From an uncultured Bacilli bacterium (GTDB taxonomy: Bacteria; Bacillota_I; Bacilli_A; RF39; UBA660), in NCBI GenBank assembly GCA_948479395.1, contig CAOLUI010000022.1:1-8216 (forward strand): DNA of 8,216 nucleotides, read 5' to 3'. The translations under genes were made by a program, and so were the position numbers. The first letter of the stretch is position 1; each line of letters opens with the position of its first letter. Below the pieces are notes generated by a model. It ran no database searches. It was given only the letters and a program-made list of their open reading frames with translations, and was not told where the DNA came from. Positions 1 through 4,767 of this stretch are shown here, piece by piece.

Positions 1-248
1 TTAAATCTATATACGCATACTTCTATTGAGTTATGTCTTCTATCATAATGATCAAATAGATATTTTATAAATATTTCATACTTTTTATTTATATCTATTT
101 CTCTTTTTTTATATTTTCCTGATTTATATCTTGATATTGTTGAATGACTTATCCCTAATCTTCTTCCTACTTCTCTCATTGATAAATTTTGTTTTAATAA
201 TATATCTATTTCTACTTTCTTTTTTTCTGTTAATTGTTTATAATTCAT
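1..248 (-). CDS. IS30-type transposase, N-terminal part (runs off the window edge)
   Basis: The minus strand is open from an ATG at 248 to the window edge (82 codons, no stop). The product begins MNYKQLTEKKKVEIDILLKQ, then a helix-turn-helix at about residues 22-45 (LSMREVGRRLGISHSTISRY). This is the layout of the HTH_38 DNA-binding head of IS30-family transposases, which recognises the element's terminal repeats. The catalytic DDE domain would lie beyond position 1 and is not visible. AGGAGG (262-257) sits 8 bases before the ATG and fixes the start. An intrinsic terminator on the same strand lies upstream. The gene points away from the lemA pair, so this edge is the promoter-proximal end of an insertion sequence. 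The family call rests only on the N-terminal head, so another transposase or a regulator with a similar HTH remains possible. Confidence 0.65.
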   Translation of the reverse strand, partial: MNYKQLTEKKKVEIDILLKQNLSMREVGRRLGISHSTISRYKSGKYKKREIDINKKYEIFIKYLFDHYDRRHNSIEVCVYRF

Positions 249-252
249 TTAT

Positions 253-277
253 GAGTCCTCCTTGCCGGGTGGGGCTC
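253..277 (-). promoter_or_regulatory. GC-rich leader with Shine-Dalgarno inside a possible hairpin
   Basis: This short GC-rich patch in AT-rich DNA precedes the transposase start. Read on the minus strand, GAG (277-275) can pair with CUC (255-253), CC (273-272) with GG (258-257), and CC (269-268) with GG (261-260), leaving a six-base loop. Four of the six bases of the AGGAGG at 262-257 would then be paired. Some insertion sequences hide the transposase ribosome binding site in read-through transcripts in this way. The stem has a mismatch and an internal loop, so the fold is tentative; the Shine-Dalgarno itself is clear. Confidence 0.45.
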
Positions 278-287
278 TTTTATTTTA

Positions 288-316
288 TCAAAAAACCACA
301 CCTTTTTGGTGCGGTT
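288..316 (-). terminator. Intrinsic terminator, minus strand, at the insertion-sequence end
   Basis: On the minus strand AACCGCACC (316-308), loop AAAAA, GGTGTGGTT (302-294), followed directly by a U-rich run. All nine pairs form in minus-strand RNA because the one non-Watson-Crick position is a G-U wobble; in plus-strand RNA it would be an A-C mismatch. The structure therefore acts on minus-strand transcription, ending read-through from the lemA pair before the transposase start. Confidence 0.7.
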
Positions 317-332
317 CATTTTTCAATTTAGG

Positions 333-354
333 AAACATCATAATTTTGATGTTT
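333..354 (-). terminator. Hairpin at the 3' end of the lemA pair
   Basis: AAACATCA (333-340) and TGATGTTT (347-354) form a perfect 8-bp stem with a 6-base loop. It covers the stop codon (355-353) of the membrane-protein gene. The T-run lies on the plus-strand side (356-360). On the minus strand, the direction of the upstream genes, the hairpin is followed by CCTAAATTG rather than T's. It may be an mRNA 3'-end stabiliser or a terminator whose T-tract was displaced by the adjacent insertion sequence. Confidence 0.4.
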
Positions 355-778
355 ATTTTTTGGGACTAACTATTTTAAATACTGGAGTTTCTAAAACCAT
401 ACTAATAATAATTATTATCGAAAAAACTAAAATTGGATGAATTTCATTAATCCATTTAAAAAGGGTTAAACCTCTTTCATAAGAAAACTCACAACAGCCT
501 AACAAAATTAAAAAAATCGAAATAGTTATTACTAAACTGATTAAAGAACTCTTTTGCAAATGAAATAAATTTTTTCGCATTAAATATATTATGCTATAGG
601 TAGTAATAAAACTTAATATAATACTAATTAAAATTGAATTATTAGAAAAACCTAAAAAATAAGTAATCATTCCACCTAAAACACCCAAAAATAAACTTTG
701 AAAAAATCTACTTTTAGTTATGACGCCAATTAAACTTACCCCTAATAAAATAATTAAAATACCAAACGAAACTTTCAT
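353..778 (-). CDS. Hypothetical multi-pass membrane protein
   Basis: A 141-residue protein I do not recognise. It is very hydrophobic, with about five membrane helices near residues 4-20, 27-44, 48-67, 78-95 and 114-132. Short charged turns separate them (TKSR near 22-24, MRKN near 67-70, ERG near 101-103), and it ends in KIVSPKK. No catalytic motif is visible. The ATG at 778 is preceded by AGGAGG (794-789) with a 10-base gap. The gene starts 24 bases after the lemA stop on the same strand, so the two are almost certainly co-transcribed and this protein may work at the membrane with LemA. Its stop lies in the hairpin at 333-354. The ORF is convincing from its ribosome binding site and hydrophobic pattern; the function is unknown. 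Confidence 0.75.
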   Translation of the reverse strand: MKVSFGILIILLGVSLIGVITKSRFFQSLFLGVLGGMITYFLGFSNNSILISIILSFITTYSIIYLMRKNLFHLQKSSLISLVITISIFLILLGCCEFSYERGLTLFKWINEIHPILVFSIIIIISMVLETPVFKIVSPKK

Positions 779-802
779 TTAAAACCACCCTCCTAAAAAA
801 TT

Positions 803-1348
803 TTATAATTTAAAATCGTTATAAATATCATCAGTCATATCTTTACCATCAAAAAATGGACTAATCTTAAACTTATGGAATTTTCCCACTAAATTTGACG
901 GAAACTTCCTTATATAACCATTTAATTCATTTGTATTTTTATTAAAATAACTTGTTGTCGCTACAATTTTTTCATCTGTAACTTTAATATTCAATAATAT
1001 TTCTTTTAATTCCTTATTTTTTTGCAACTCGGGAAAATCATCTATTAACTTATTTAAAATATTAAAAGCTTCTTTCATTTTACGATCCATTTCAAAATTA
1101 GAAACTTGTTTATTTTTAATATTAATGTGTTCTTTAAAATAATCTTTTTCATCCTTTAAAATACTTTTCACAATATTACTAGCTCTTATTAAAATATCAT
1201 ATCGCTCTCTTAAAGTTTCATCAATAATTCCTTCTGATTGTTCAATTTTAGTTTTTAAAAACTGCATTTTATTATAATATATTACATAAAAAATTGCTAA
1301 ACTTCCTATAATAATTATCAGAAATAATAAAACATATAAAAAATTCAT
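803..1348 (-). CDS. lemA: LemA family membrane-anchored protein
   Basis: A 181-residue protein with one N-terminal membrane anchor (about residues 3-24) and a mainly alpha-helical domain. It carries the LemA hallmarks: a polar helix with RYD (49-51) followed by ILIRASNIVKSI, then DDFPELQ (103-109), a TDEKIVATTSYFN helix (124-136) and the C-terminal KFPSNLVGKFHKF (148-160). LemA homologues have about 180-200 residues, so this is full length. The family is widespread in Firmicutes, where its role is poorly defined; the name comes from a Listeria protein recognised by T cells. The ATG at 1348 follows GGTGG (1360-1356) by 7 bases, and a TG-extended -10 lies just upstream. It is the first gene of a pair with the membrane protein at 353-778. 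The family call is firm, the role is not. Confidence 0.88.
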   Translation of the reverse strand: MNFLYVLLFLIIIIGSLAIFYVIYYNKMQFLKTKIEQSEGIIDETLRERYDILIRASNIVKSILKDEKDYFKEHINIKNKQVSNFEMDRKMKEAFNILNKLIDDFPELQKNKELKEILLNIKVTDEKIVATTSYFNKNTNELNGYIRKFPSNLVGKFHKFKISPFFDGKDMTDDIYNDFKL

Positions 1349-1372
1349 GAAACGACCACCATTCTTATTTTC

Positions 1373-1401
1373 ATTATATCATGTAATAGAAAAAATTTTA
1401 A
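1373..1401 (-). promoter_or_regulatory. Sigma-A-type promoter of lemA
   Basis: The minus strand carries TATAAT (1378-1373) with a TG extension (TGATATAAT, 1381-1373). A weak -35 match, TTAAAA (1401-1396), lies 17 bases upstream. The -10 ends 24 bases before the lemA ATG, leaving room for a short leader with the GGTGG site. Confidence 0.6.
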
Positions 1402-1411
1402 AGAAAAAGTA

Positions 1412-1420
1412 TGATATACT
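1412..1420 (+). promoter_or_regulatory. TG-extended -10 promoter of the 1444-2431 operon
   Basis: TGATATACT is a TG-extended -10 with TATACT at 1415-1420. No good -35 is seen: the expected region (1392-1397) is AAAATT, which an extended -10 can tolerate. That region overlaps the -35 of the divergent lemA promoter. Transcription would begin around 1427, just before the AGGAG at 1431. Confidence 0.5.
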
Positions 1421-1430
1421 TTAAAATAAA

Positions 1431-1435
1431 AGGAG
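1431..1435 (+). promoter_or_regulatory. Shine-Dalgarno fixing the start at 1444
   Basis: AGGAG lies 8 bases before the ATG at 1444. An in-frame ATG at 1411 lies within the -10 promoter region, upstream of the expected transcription start, so it cannot be the initiator. Confidence 0.8.
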
Positions 1436-1443
1436 TATTAAAA

Positions 1444-1941
1444 ATGAAACATAATATGTTAACTATTATTCTGTCAGAAAGAATAAATGAAGAACTAATA
1501 TTAGAAGTAAAAAATGAAATTGGTAAAAGACACCTATTAGAATTACAAAAAATTGCCCAAAAATTAAATATTTTAGAAACTAGTAATAATGAACTGGAAA
1601 TGGTGAAAATAATTGCTAAACATGGTCACGCTGTTATTCTTAATTATGGAGTTGTTAAAGGTAAACAATCGGGATTAGTAATGTTGCCTAGTCAAATAAC
1701 TTTGGAACAATTTCAAACTTTTGAAAAATTAAGAATTGAGTTTGAAGATTATGAATCCATTATTAGTTGTGCTATTTTCTTTGGCCCACTTGCCTACAAA
1801 GGTGATTTAAAACAAATGAAATATGAAGACCAAATTCAAGGACGTAATCTAAATGATGTCGAATCACTTTATTATGAAATTTATGAACAAGCAAAAAATT
1901 TAGAAACAATGGAGAAAGCAAATGACTCAATTAAACGTTAA
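1444..1941 (+). CDS. Conserved-looking hypothetical protein, co-translated with an MBL hydrolase
   Basis: A 165-residue soluble protein I do not recognise. It has no signal peptide or membrane helix. Residues 11-57 look helical and charged. The segment HGHAVILNYG (60-69), then KGKQSGLVMLPSQIT (72-86) and EQFQTFEKL (88-96), reads like strand-turn-strand followed by a helix. Residues 97-121 (IEFEDYESII to FFGPLAYKGD) suggest further strands, and the tail from 137 is helical. There is a single cysteine (C109) and no obvious catalytic motif. The ATG at 1444 with AGGAG 8 bases upstream is preferred over the in-frame ATG at 1411, which falls in the promoter. The last 20 bases overlap the next gene, whose Shine-Dalgarno lies inside this coding region, so the two are probably translationally coupled. 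Its job may relate to that hydrolase, but nothing in the sequence proves it. Confidence 0.75.
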   Translation: MKHNMLTIILSERINEELILEVKNEIGKRHLLELQKIAQKLNILETSNNELEMVKIIAKHGHAVILNYGVVKGKQSGLVMLPSQITLEQFQTFEKLRIEFEDYESIISCAIFFGPLAYKGDLKQMKYEDQIQGRNLNDVESLYYEIYEQAKNLETMEKANDSIKR

Positions 1942-2431
1942 AAAAATTATAGTCGGAAAACTAGAAGAAAATTGTTATATCGCTCAAAAAGATAATAAAG
2001 CCCTTTTAATTGATCCAGGAGATGAATATGAAAAAATTTCTCAAGAGTTAAAAGAACTTGATGTTGTTGAAATTTTATTAACTCATAATCATTTTGATCA
2101 TGTAGGAGCTCTAGATTATTTTGAAAAGAAATATCATTTAATTCACAACAATTTTTCAAATCAATATTTTGATTATCAAGTTATTCCTACACCAGGCCAT
2201 TCTAAAGACTCATTAACATTTTACTTTCCTAAAGAAAAAATAATGTTTACAGGAGATTTTTTATTTCAAGGAACTATTGGTCGAATGGATTTACCAGGTG
2301 GAGATATACAAGATATGAAAAATAGTTTGAACTTAATAAGTACTTATCCTAATGATATAATTATTTATCCTGGACATGGAAATAAGAGTATTCTAGAATT
2401 TGAAAAAAATAACTTTAACTATTACATATAA
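1922..2431 (+). CDS. MBL-fold metallo-hydrolase (GloB/YcbL-like)
   Basis: A 169-residue cytoplasmic metallo-beta-lactamase-fold hydrolase. The opening (VGKLEENCYI, 11-20) and LLIDPGD (28-34) are typical of the glyoxalase-II-like branch. The metal-binding set is complete: THNHFDH (54-60; H55, H57, D59, H60), TPGHS (90-94; H93), TGDFLF (110-115; D112) and YPGHG (149-153; H152). This predicts a two-metal centre that hydrolyses a small substrate, often a thioester. True glyoxalase II has an extra C-terminal helical domain for glutathione thioesters. This protein is shorter than the usual 200 or so residues and lacks that domain, so the substrate is open. The ATG at 1922 follows GGAG (1911-1914) by 7 bases and overlaps the previous gene by 20 bases. 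It ends in a shared terminator. Confidence 0.88.
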   Translation: MTQLNVKKIIVGKLEENCYIAQKDNKALLIDPGDEYEKISQELKELDVVEILLTHNHFDHVGALDYFEKKYHLIHNNFSNQYFDYQVIPTPGHSKDSLTFYFPKEKIMFTGDFLFQGTIGRMDLPGGDIQDMKNSLNLISTYPNDIIIYPGHGNKSILEFEKNNFNYYI

Positions 2432-2459
2432 AAAAACTTTTAAATTTAAAAAGTTTTTT
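2431..2459. terminator. Bidirectional terminator between convergent genes
   Basis: AAAAAACTTT (2431-2440) pairs with AAAGTTTTTT (2450-2459). Each strand presents a hairpin ending in a U-run, so it can stop transcription both ways. The hydrolase stop codon (2429-2431) touches one arm. The gerQ stop (2448-2446) lies in the loop, with the last gerQ codons forming the other arm. Confidence 0.75.
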
Positions 2460-2817
2460 CGGAATAAGAATGACTATAATTAATTCTATCATCAAATTCA
2501 ACATAGTTTAAATAAATTAAACGAATTAAAAACCATTTTCCTGTTGTGGGATCACTAAGAATTAAATGATCTCTTCCCGCTTCTTCAATTATTCCATCGT
2601 ATATTTTGTCTTTCCATTCTACTGAATCAGGATAAGAAACATAGGCTCGTACCTTTTTTCCCTTATTTAAACGTAAAATATTTTCGATATAGCTTTGTTC
2701 TCCATCGTTAAAAGGACTATAGCTTATATTTCCTGGTGGAGTAACCATATTTGTTGAATTAAAAGAATCATCATTAGCTCCTGGAAATGTAGGATTTTGA
2801 TAAAAACTTCCATTCAT
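2446..2817 (-). CDS. gerQ: Spore coat protein GerQ homologue
   Basis: A 123-residue protein with a Gly/Asn/Pro/Ser/Phe-rich N-terminal 40 residues followed by the GerQ core: QSYIENILRLNKGK (41-54), VEWKDKIYDGIIEEAGRDHL (66-85), SDPTTGKW (88-95) and IYLNYVEF (101-108). In Bacillus subtilis GerQ is an inner-coat protein needed for the germination hydrolase CwlJ to assemble, and is cross-linked by transglutaminase through lysines near its N-terminus. Here the first lysine is K52, so those cross-link positions appear absent. No cwlJ or transglutaminase gene is in view. The start is ATG 2817, 6 bases after GAGGTG (2829-2824). A GTG at 2826 lies inside that ribosome binding site and is rejected. 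The gene implies a sporulating organism or a relative that kept a sporulation relic. Family call firm; role in this species inferred. Confidence 0.85.
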   Translation of the reverse strand: MNGSFYQNPTFPGANDDSFNSTNMVTPPGNISYSPFNDGEQSYIENILRLNKGKKVRAYVSYPDSVEWKDKIYDGIIEEAGRDHLILSDPTTGKWFLIRLIYLNYVEFDDRINYSHSYSEKTF

Positions 2818-2823
2818 ATAAAT

Positions 2824-2834
2824 CACCTCTCTCT
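2824..2834 (-). promoter_or_regulatory. Shine-Dalgarno of gerQ
   Basis: The minus strand reads GAGAGAGAGGTG, whose GAGGTG (2829-2824) matches the extended anti-Shine-Dalgarno and stands 6 bases before ATG 2817. It contains the in-frame GTG at 2826, showing that GTG is not the start. Confidence 0.8.
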
Positions 2835-2852
2835 AAATGATATGTTAGATAT

Positions 2853-2880
2853 TTCAAAATATTTATTTTTTTAGTATAAT
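2853..2880 (+). promoter_or_regulatory. Probable promoter of the yitT-family gene
   Basis: A perfect TATAAT lies at 2875-2880, 25 bases before the ATG at 2906. The best -35 candidate is TTCAAA (2853-2858), matching 4 of 6 with a 16-base spacer. It shares the 88-base divergent region with gerQ. Confidence 0.5.
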
Positions 2881-2905
2881 TTATAAAAGAAAAGGAAGAT
2901 AAAAT

Positions 2906-3808
2906 ATGGAAATAAATTTAGATTTAAAAAAAATTACTAAAACTGTAACCGAAAAAAACTTCTATAAAAGGACATTTGTCTTAATACTAGGAATTGCTTT
3001 ACTATCTCTCAATTATAATTTATTTTTATTACCAAATAACTTTGTTATAGGAGGAACAAGTGGTCTCGCTATTATTTTTAAAAAATTATTTAATTTATCA
3101 CCAACCATATTTCTTTATTTATCAAGTCTTATTTTAATTTTTCTTTCTTTTATCTTTTTAGGGAAAGAAGAGACGAAAAAAAATATTATTGGTTCTATTT
3201 TATATCCTATTTTTGTTTCTTTAACGGCTCCTTTGGCCAAATTATTATTAAATTATTTAGAATTTGATAGTATTTTAATTGTTGTTTTAATAGCTGGTAT
3301 TCTTTGCGGTTTTGCTAATGGAATAATTTATAAAACTGGATTTACTACTGGCGGAAGTGATATAGCAATGAAAATTTTAAATAAATATTATAAAATACCG
3401 GAAGGAAAATCTTTATTTACCGTTAATATAATTATAATGATATGTGGGGCCTTTATTTTTGGTGCTAATAAATTTATTTATTCTTTAATAATTTTATGTT
3501 TAAATTCTGTTTTAATTGATCGTATTTTAATAGGCATTTCTAATAGTAAATTATTCTTTATTCATACTAAAAAAACGGAAGAAATAAGAAAATTTATATT
3601 AAAAGATCTAAAAACTGGAGTCACTATTTTAAATGCTCAAGGAGGATTTTCTAAAGAAGAAAATCAAGTTTTAATGTGTGTTGTCCCAACCAAAGATTAT
3701 TATTATTTTAAAGAAACAGTTCTCGAAATAGATTCTAAAGCTTTTTTCGTAATTAATGATTGTTATGAAGTAGCAGGAGGAGTAAGTAAAAATATAAAAG
3801 TAAAATAA
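2906..3808 (+). CDS. YitT family membrane protein (DUF161 plus DUF2179)
   Basis: A 300-residue membrane protein of the YitT family. After a short charged cytoplasmic start there are about five to six helices (near 23-43, 64-85, 96-116, 122-141, 172-187 and 189-208). The family's glycine-rich turns are present: IGGTSGL (48-54) after the first helix and TTGGSD (147-152) after the fourth. Residues 215-292 form the cytoplasmic C-terminal DUF2179 domain, with LKTGVTILNAQGGFSKEE (235-252) and KAFFVINDCYEV (278-289). Length and order match full-size homologues. The family is common in Firmicutes, often in several copies, and has no settled function; a transport or ligand-sensing role is only a guess. 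The ATG at 2906 follows an AAAGGA (2891-2896) at good spacing. It stands alone, divergent from gerQ. Confidence 0.88.
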   Translation: MEINLDLKKITKTVTEKNFYKRTFVLILGIALLSLNYNLFLLPNNFVIGGTSGLAIIFKKLFNLSPTIFLYLSSLILIFLSFIFLGKEETKKNIIGSILYPIFVSLTAPLAKLLLNYLEFDSILIVVLIAGILCGFANGIIYKTGFTTGGSDIAMKILNKYYKIPEGKSLFTVNIIIMICGAFIFGANKFIYSLIILCLNSVLIDRILIGISNSKLFFIHTKKTEEIRKFILKDLKTGVTILNAQGGFSKEENQVLMCVVPTKDYYYFKETVLEIDSKAFFVINDCYEVAGGVSKNIKVK

Positions 3809-3812
3809 TTGT

Positions 3813-3838
3813 AAAAATTAAAATATAATTTAATGTTT
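3813..3838 (+). terminator. Possible weak terminator after the yitT-family gene
   Basis: An all-A/U hairpin: left arm 3813-3822, right arm 3829-3838, nine of ten positions paired, six-base loop (3823-3828), ending in TTTT. It lies right after the stop at 3806-3808. Without G-C pairs it would be weak, and in DNA this AT-rich it could be chance. Confidence 0.25.
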
Positions 3839-3953
3839 TGTAAACCATTATGATAAAGTTTTAAAGAACGAGAAAAAAGAGACTAATAAAGAAATAAATG
3901 AAATTAAAACTAATGATAATGATAAAATAAAAAAGCTAGATGAAAGTAAAGAG

Positions 3954-4676
3954 TTGTATTTCTATAAAGAGGTTGAAACCGTTGCGACATTTGAAGAATG
4001 CTCAAAAGCATACTATGAGTTAAATAATAATGGAAATAAAGAAGTTTGTAATGAAAAGAACAAAAAAGATTTTAAATATCAATATCCAGTTATTAACATT
4101 GATAACGAAGAAATAAAAAAACTAAATGAAAAATTTAAAGAAAATGCAAATAATTATGAAAAACAATTCATCAATAGTCTTGCTCCAAATAATCCTTGTA
4201 CGGAAGAATGTGAATATTTTTTAGTAAAAACAGCCAAAGGAGAATTAAAATATTTAACAGAATATTCTGAACCAAAATATAATATTCAAAATGGAAAATA
4301 TTTAACTGTAATATTAGGTTTATATGAAAGAGTGCTTAGTGGAGGATCTTATGAAAATTTCGAAGATGCTTATGTAATAGATTCAGAAAAGGGCAAATTA
4401 TTATCTAAAAAAGATATATTATCTATATATAATTTTGAAGAACAAAATATTTTAAATGAAATATCAAAAATAAAAAACGAAATAGAATATGAATTTGAAA
4501 AAGAATATGCTGATCAAATTTTATATAATATAAAAAATAATAATTATGAGGTTTTTATAAATAAAAATGAAGAATTAGTAATTAGAGCAGAATGTGATGT
4601 TCCAGGAGAAGAATTATTTATTTATAATGGAATCAACTGGCAAATAAAAAGTGTAGACTCTATAGCTGAAATTTAA
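3954..4676 (+). CDS. RsiV/PdaC-like extracellular-domain protein, probably 5'-truncated
   Basis: The only usual start codon in frame is a TTG at 3954, giving 240 residues, but it has no spaced Shine-Dalgarno. The frame stays open back to a stop at 3831-3833. The codons between (CFVNHYDK, then a Lys/Glu/Asn/Asp-rich stretch) look like the end of a membrane anchor plus linker whose beginning is missing. The visible protein resembles DUF4163/DUF3298 domains of anti-sigma factor RsiV and deacetylase PdaC: KYQYPVINIDNEEIKKLNEKF (about 41-61), KYLTVILGLYERVLSGGS (115-132) and DAYVIDSEKGKLLSKKDIL (138-156). It has five cysteines (C16, C32, C82, C86, C214), which would suit an exported domain. No deacetylase domain is present. 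Either a deletion removed the anchor, an unusual start is used, or the assembly is faulty. The open frame is convincing; function and domain match are tentative. Confidence 0.55.
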   Translation: MYFYKEVETVATFEECSKAYYELNNNGNKEVCNEKNKKDFKYQYPVINIDNEEIKKLNEKFKENANNYEKQFINSLAPNNPCTEECEYFLVKTAKGELKYLTEYSEPKYNIQNGKYLTVILGLYERVLSGGSYENFEDAYVIDSEKGKLLSKKDILSIYNFEEQNILNEISKIKNEIEYEFEKEYADQILYNIKNNNYEVFINKNEELVIRAECDVPGEELFIYNGINWQIKSVDSIAEI

Positions 4677-4697
4677 GATCTAAAAAGGTCTTTTTTT
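4675..4697 (+). terminator. Intrinsic terminator before ftsE
   Basis: AAGATC (4675-4680) pairs with GGTCTT (4687-4692) through one U-G wobble, around loop TAAAAA, and is followed by an unbroken T-run to 4697. It starts in the stop codon of the preceding frame and separates it from the ftsEX operon. Confidence 0.7.
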
Positions 4698-4711
4698 GTT
4701 TAAATTTACCA

Positions 4712-4740
4712 TTTATTAATATTTATATCAATGATATAAT
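4712..4740 (+). promoter_or_regulatory. Sigma-A-type promoter of the ftsEX operon
   Basis: TG-extended -10 TGATATAAT (4732-4740) with a poor -35 (TTTATT, 4712-4717) at a 17-base spacer. It lies between the terminator and the ftsE ribosome binding site and is the only promoter I see for the three-gene operon. Confidence 0.65.
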
Positions 4741-4752
4741 GAGAATAGTACC

Positions 4753-4758
4753 GAGGTG
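4753..4758 (+). promoter_or_regulatory. Shine-Dalgarno of ftsE
   Basis: GAGGTG stands 9 bases before the ATG at 4768. It contains an in-frame GTG (4756) that would add four residues but cannot be both ribosome binding site and start. Confidence 0.75.
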
Positions 4759-4767
4759 TGTAGTAGA

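Noticed and set aside
131..331. Plus-strand open frame of 66 codons with a hydrophobic product
   Set aside because: It is antisense to the transposase start and leader, has no ribosome binding site, and its hydrophobicity comes from T-rich complement of A-rich coding DNA.
1411..1443. Upstream in-frame ATG giving an 11-residue longer hypothetical protein
   Set aside because: The ATG is part of the -10 promoter region and precedes the expected transcript start; the ATG at 1444 has a well-spaced AGGAG.
1947..2159. Minus-strand open frame of 70 codons
   Set aside because: It lies wholly inside the MBL hydrolase gene on the other strand, with no Shine-Dalgarno or recognisable domain.
3911..3925. 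Short tandem repeat TAATGA TAATGA TAA
   Set aside because: Two copies only, in a low-complexity Asn/Asp/Lys-coding stretch; too short to call a repeat array, though it could be a slippage point.
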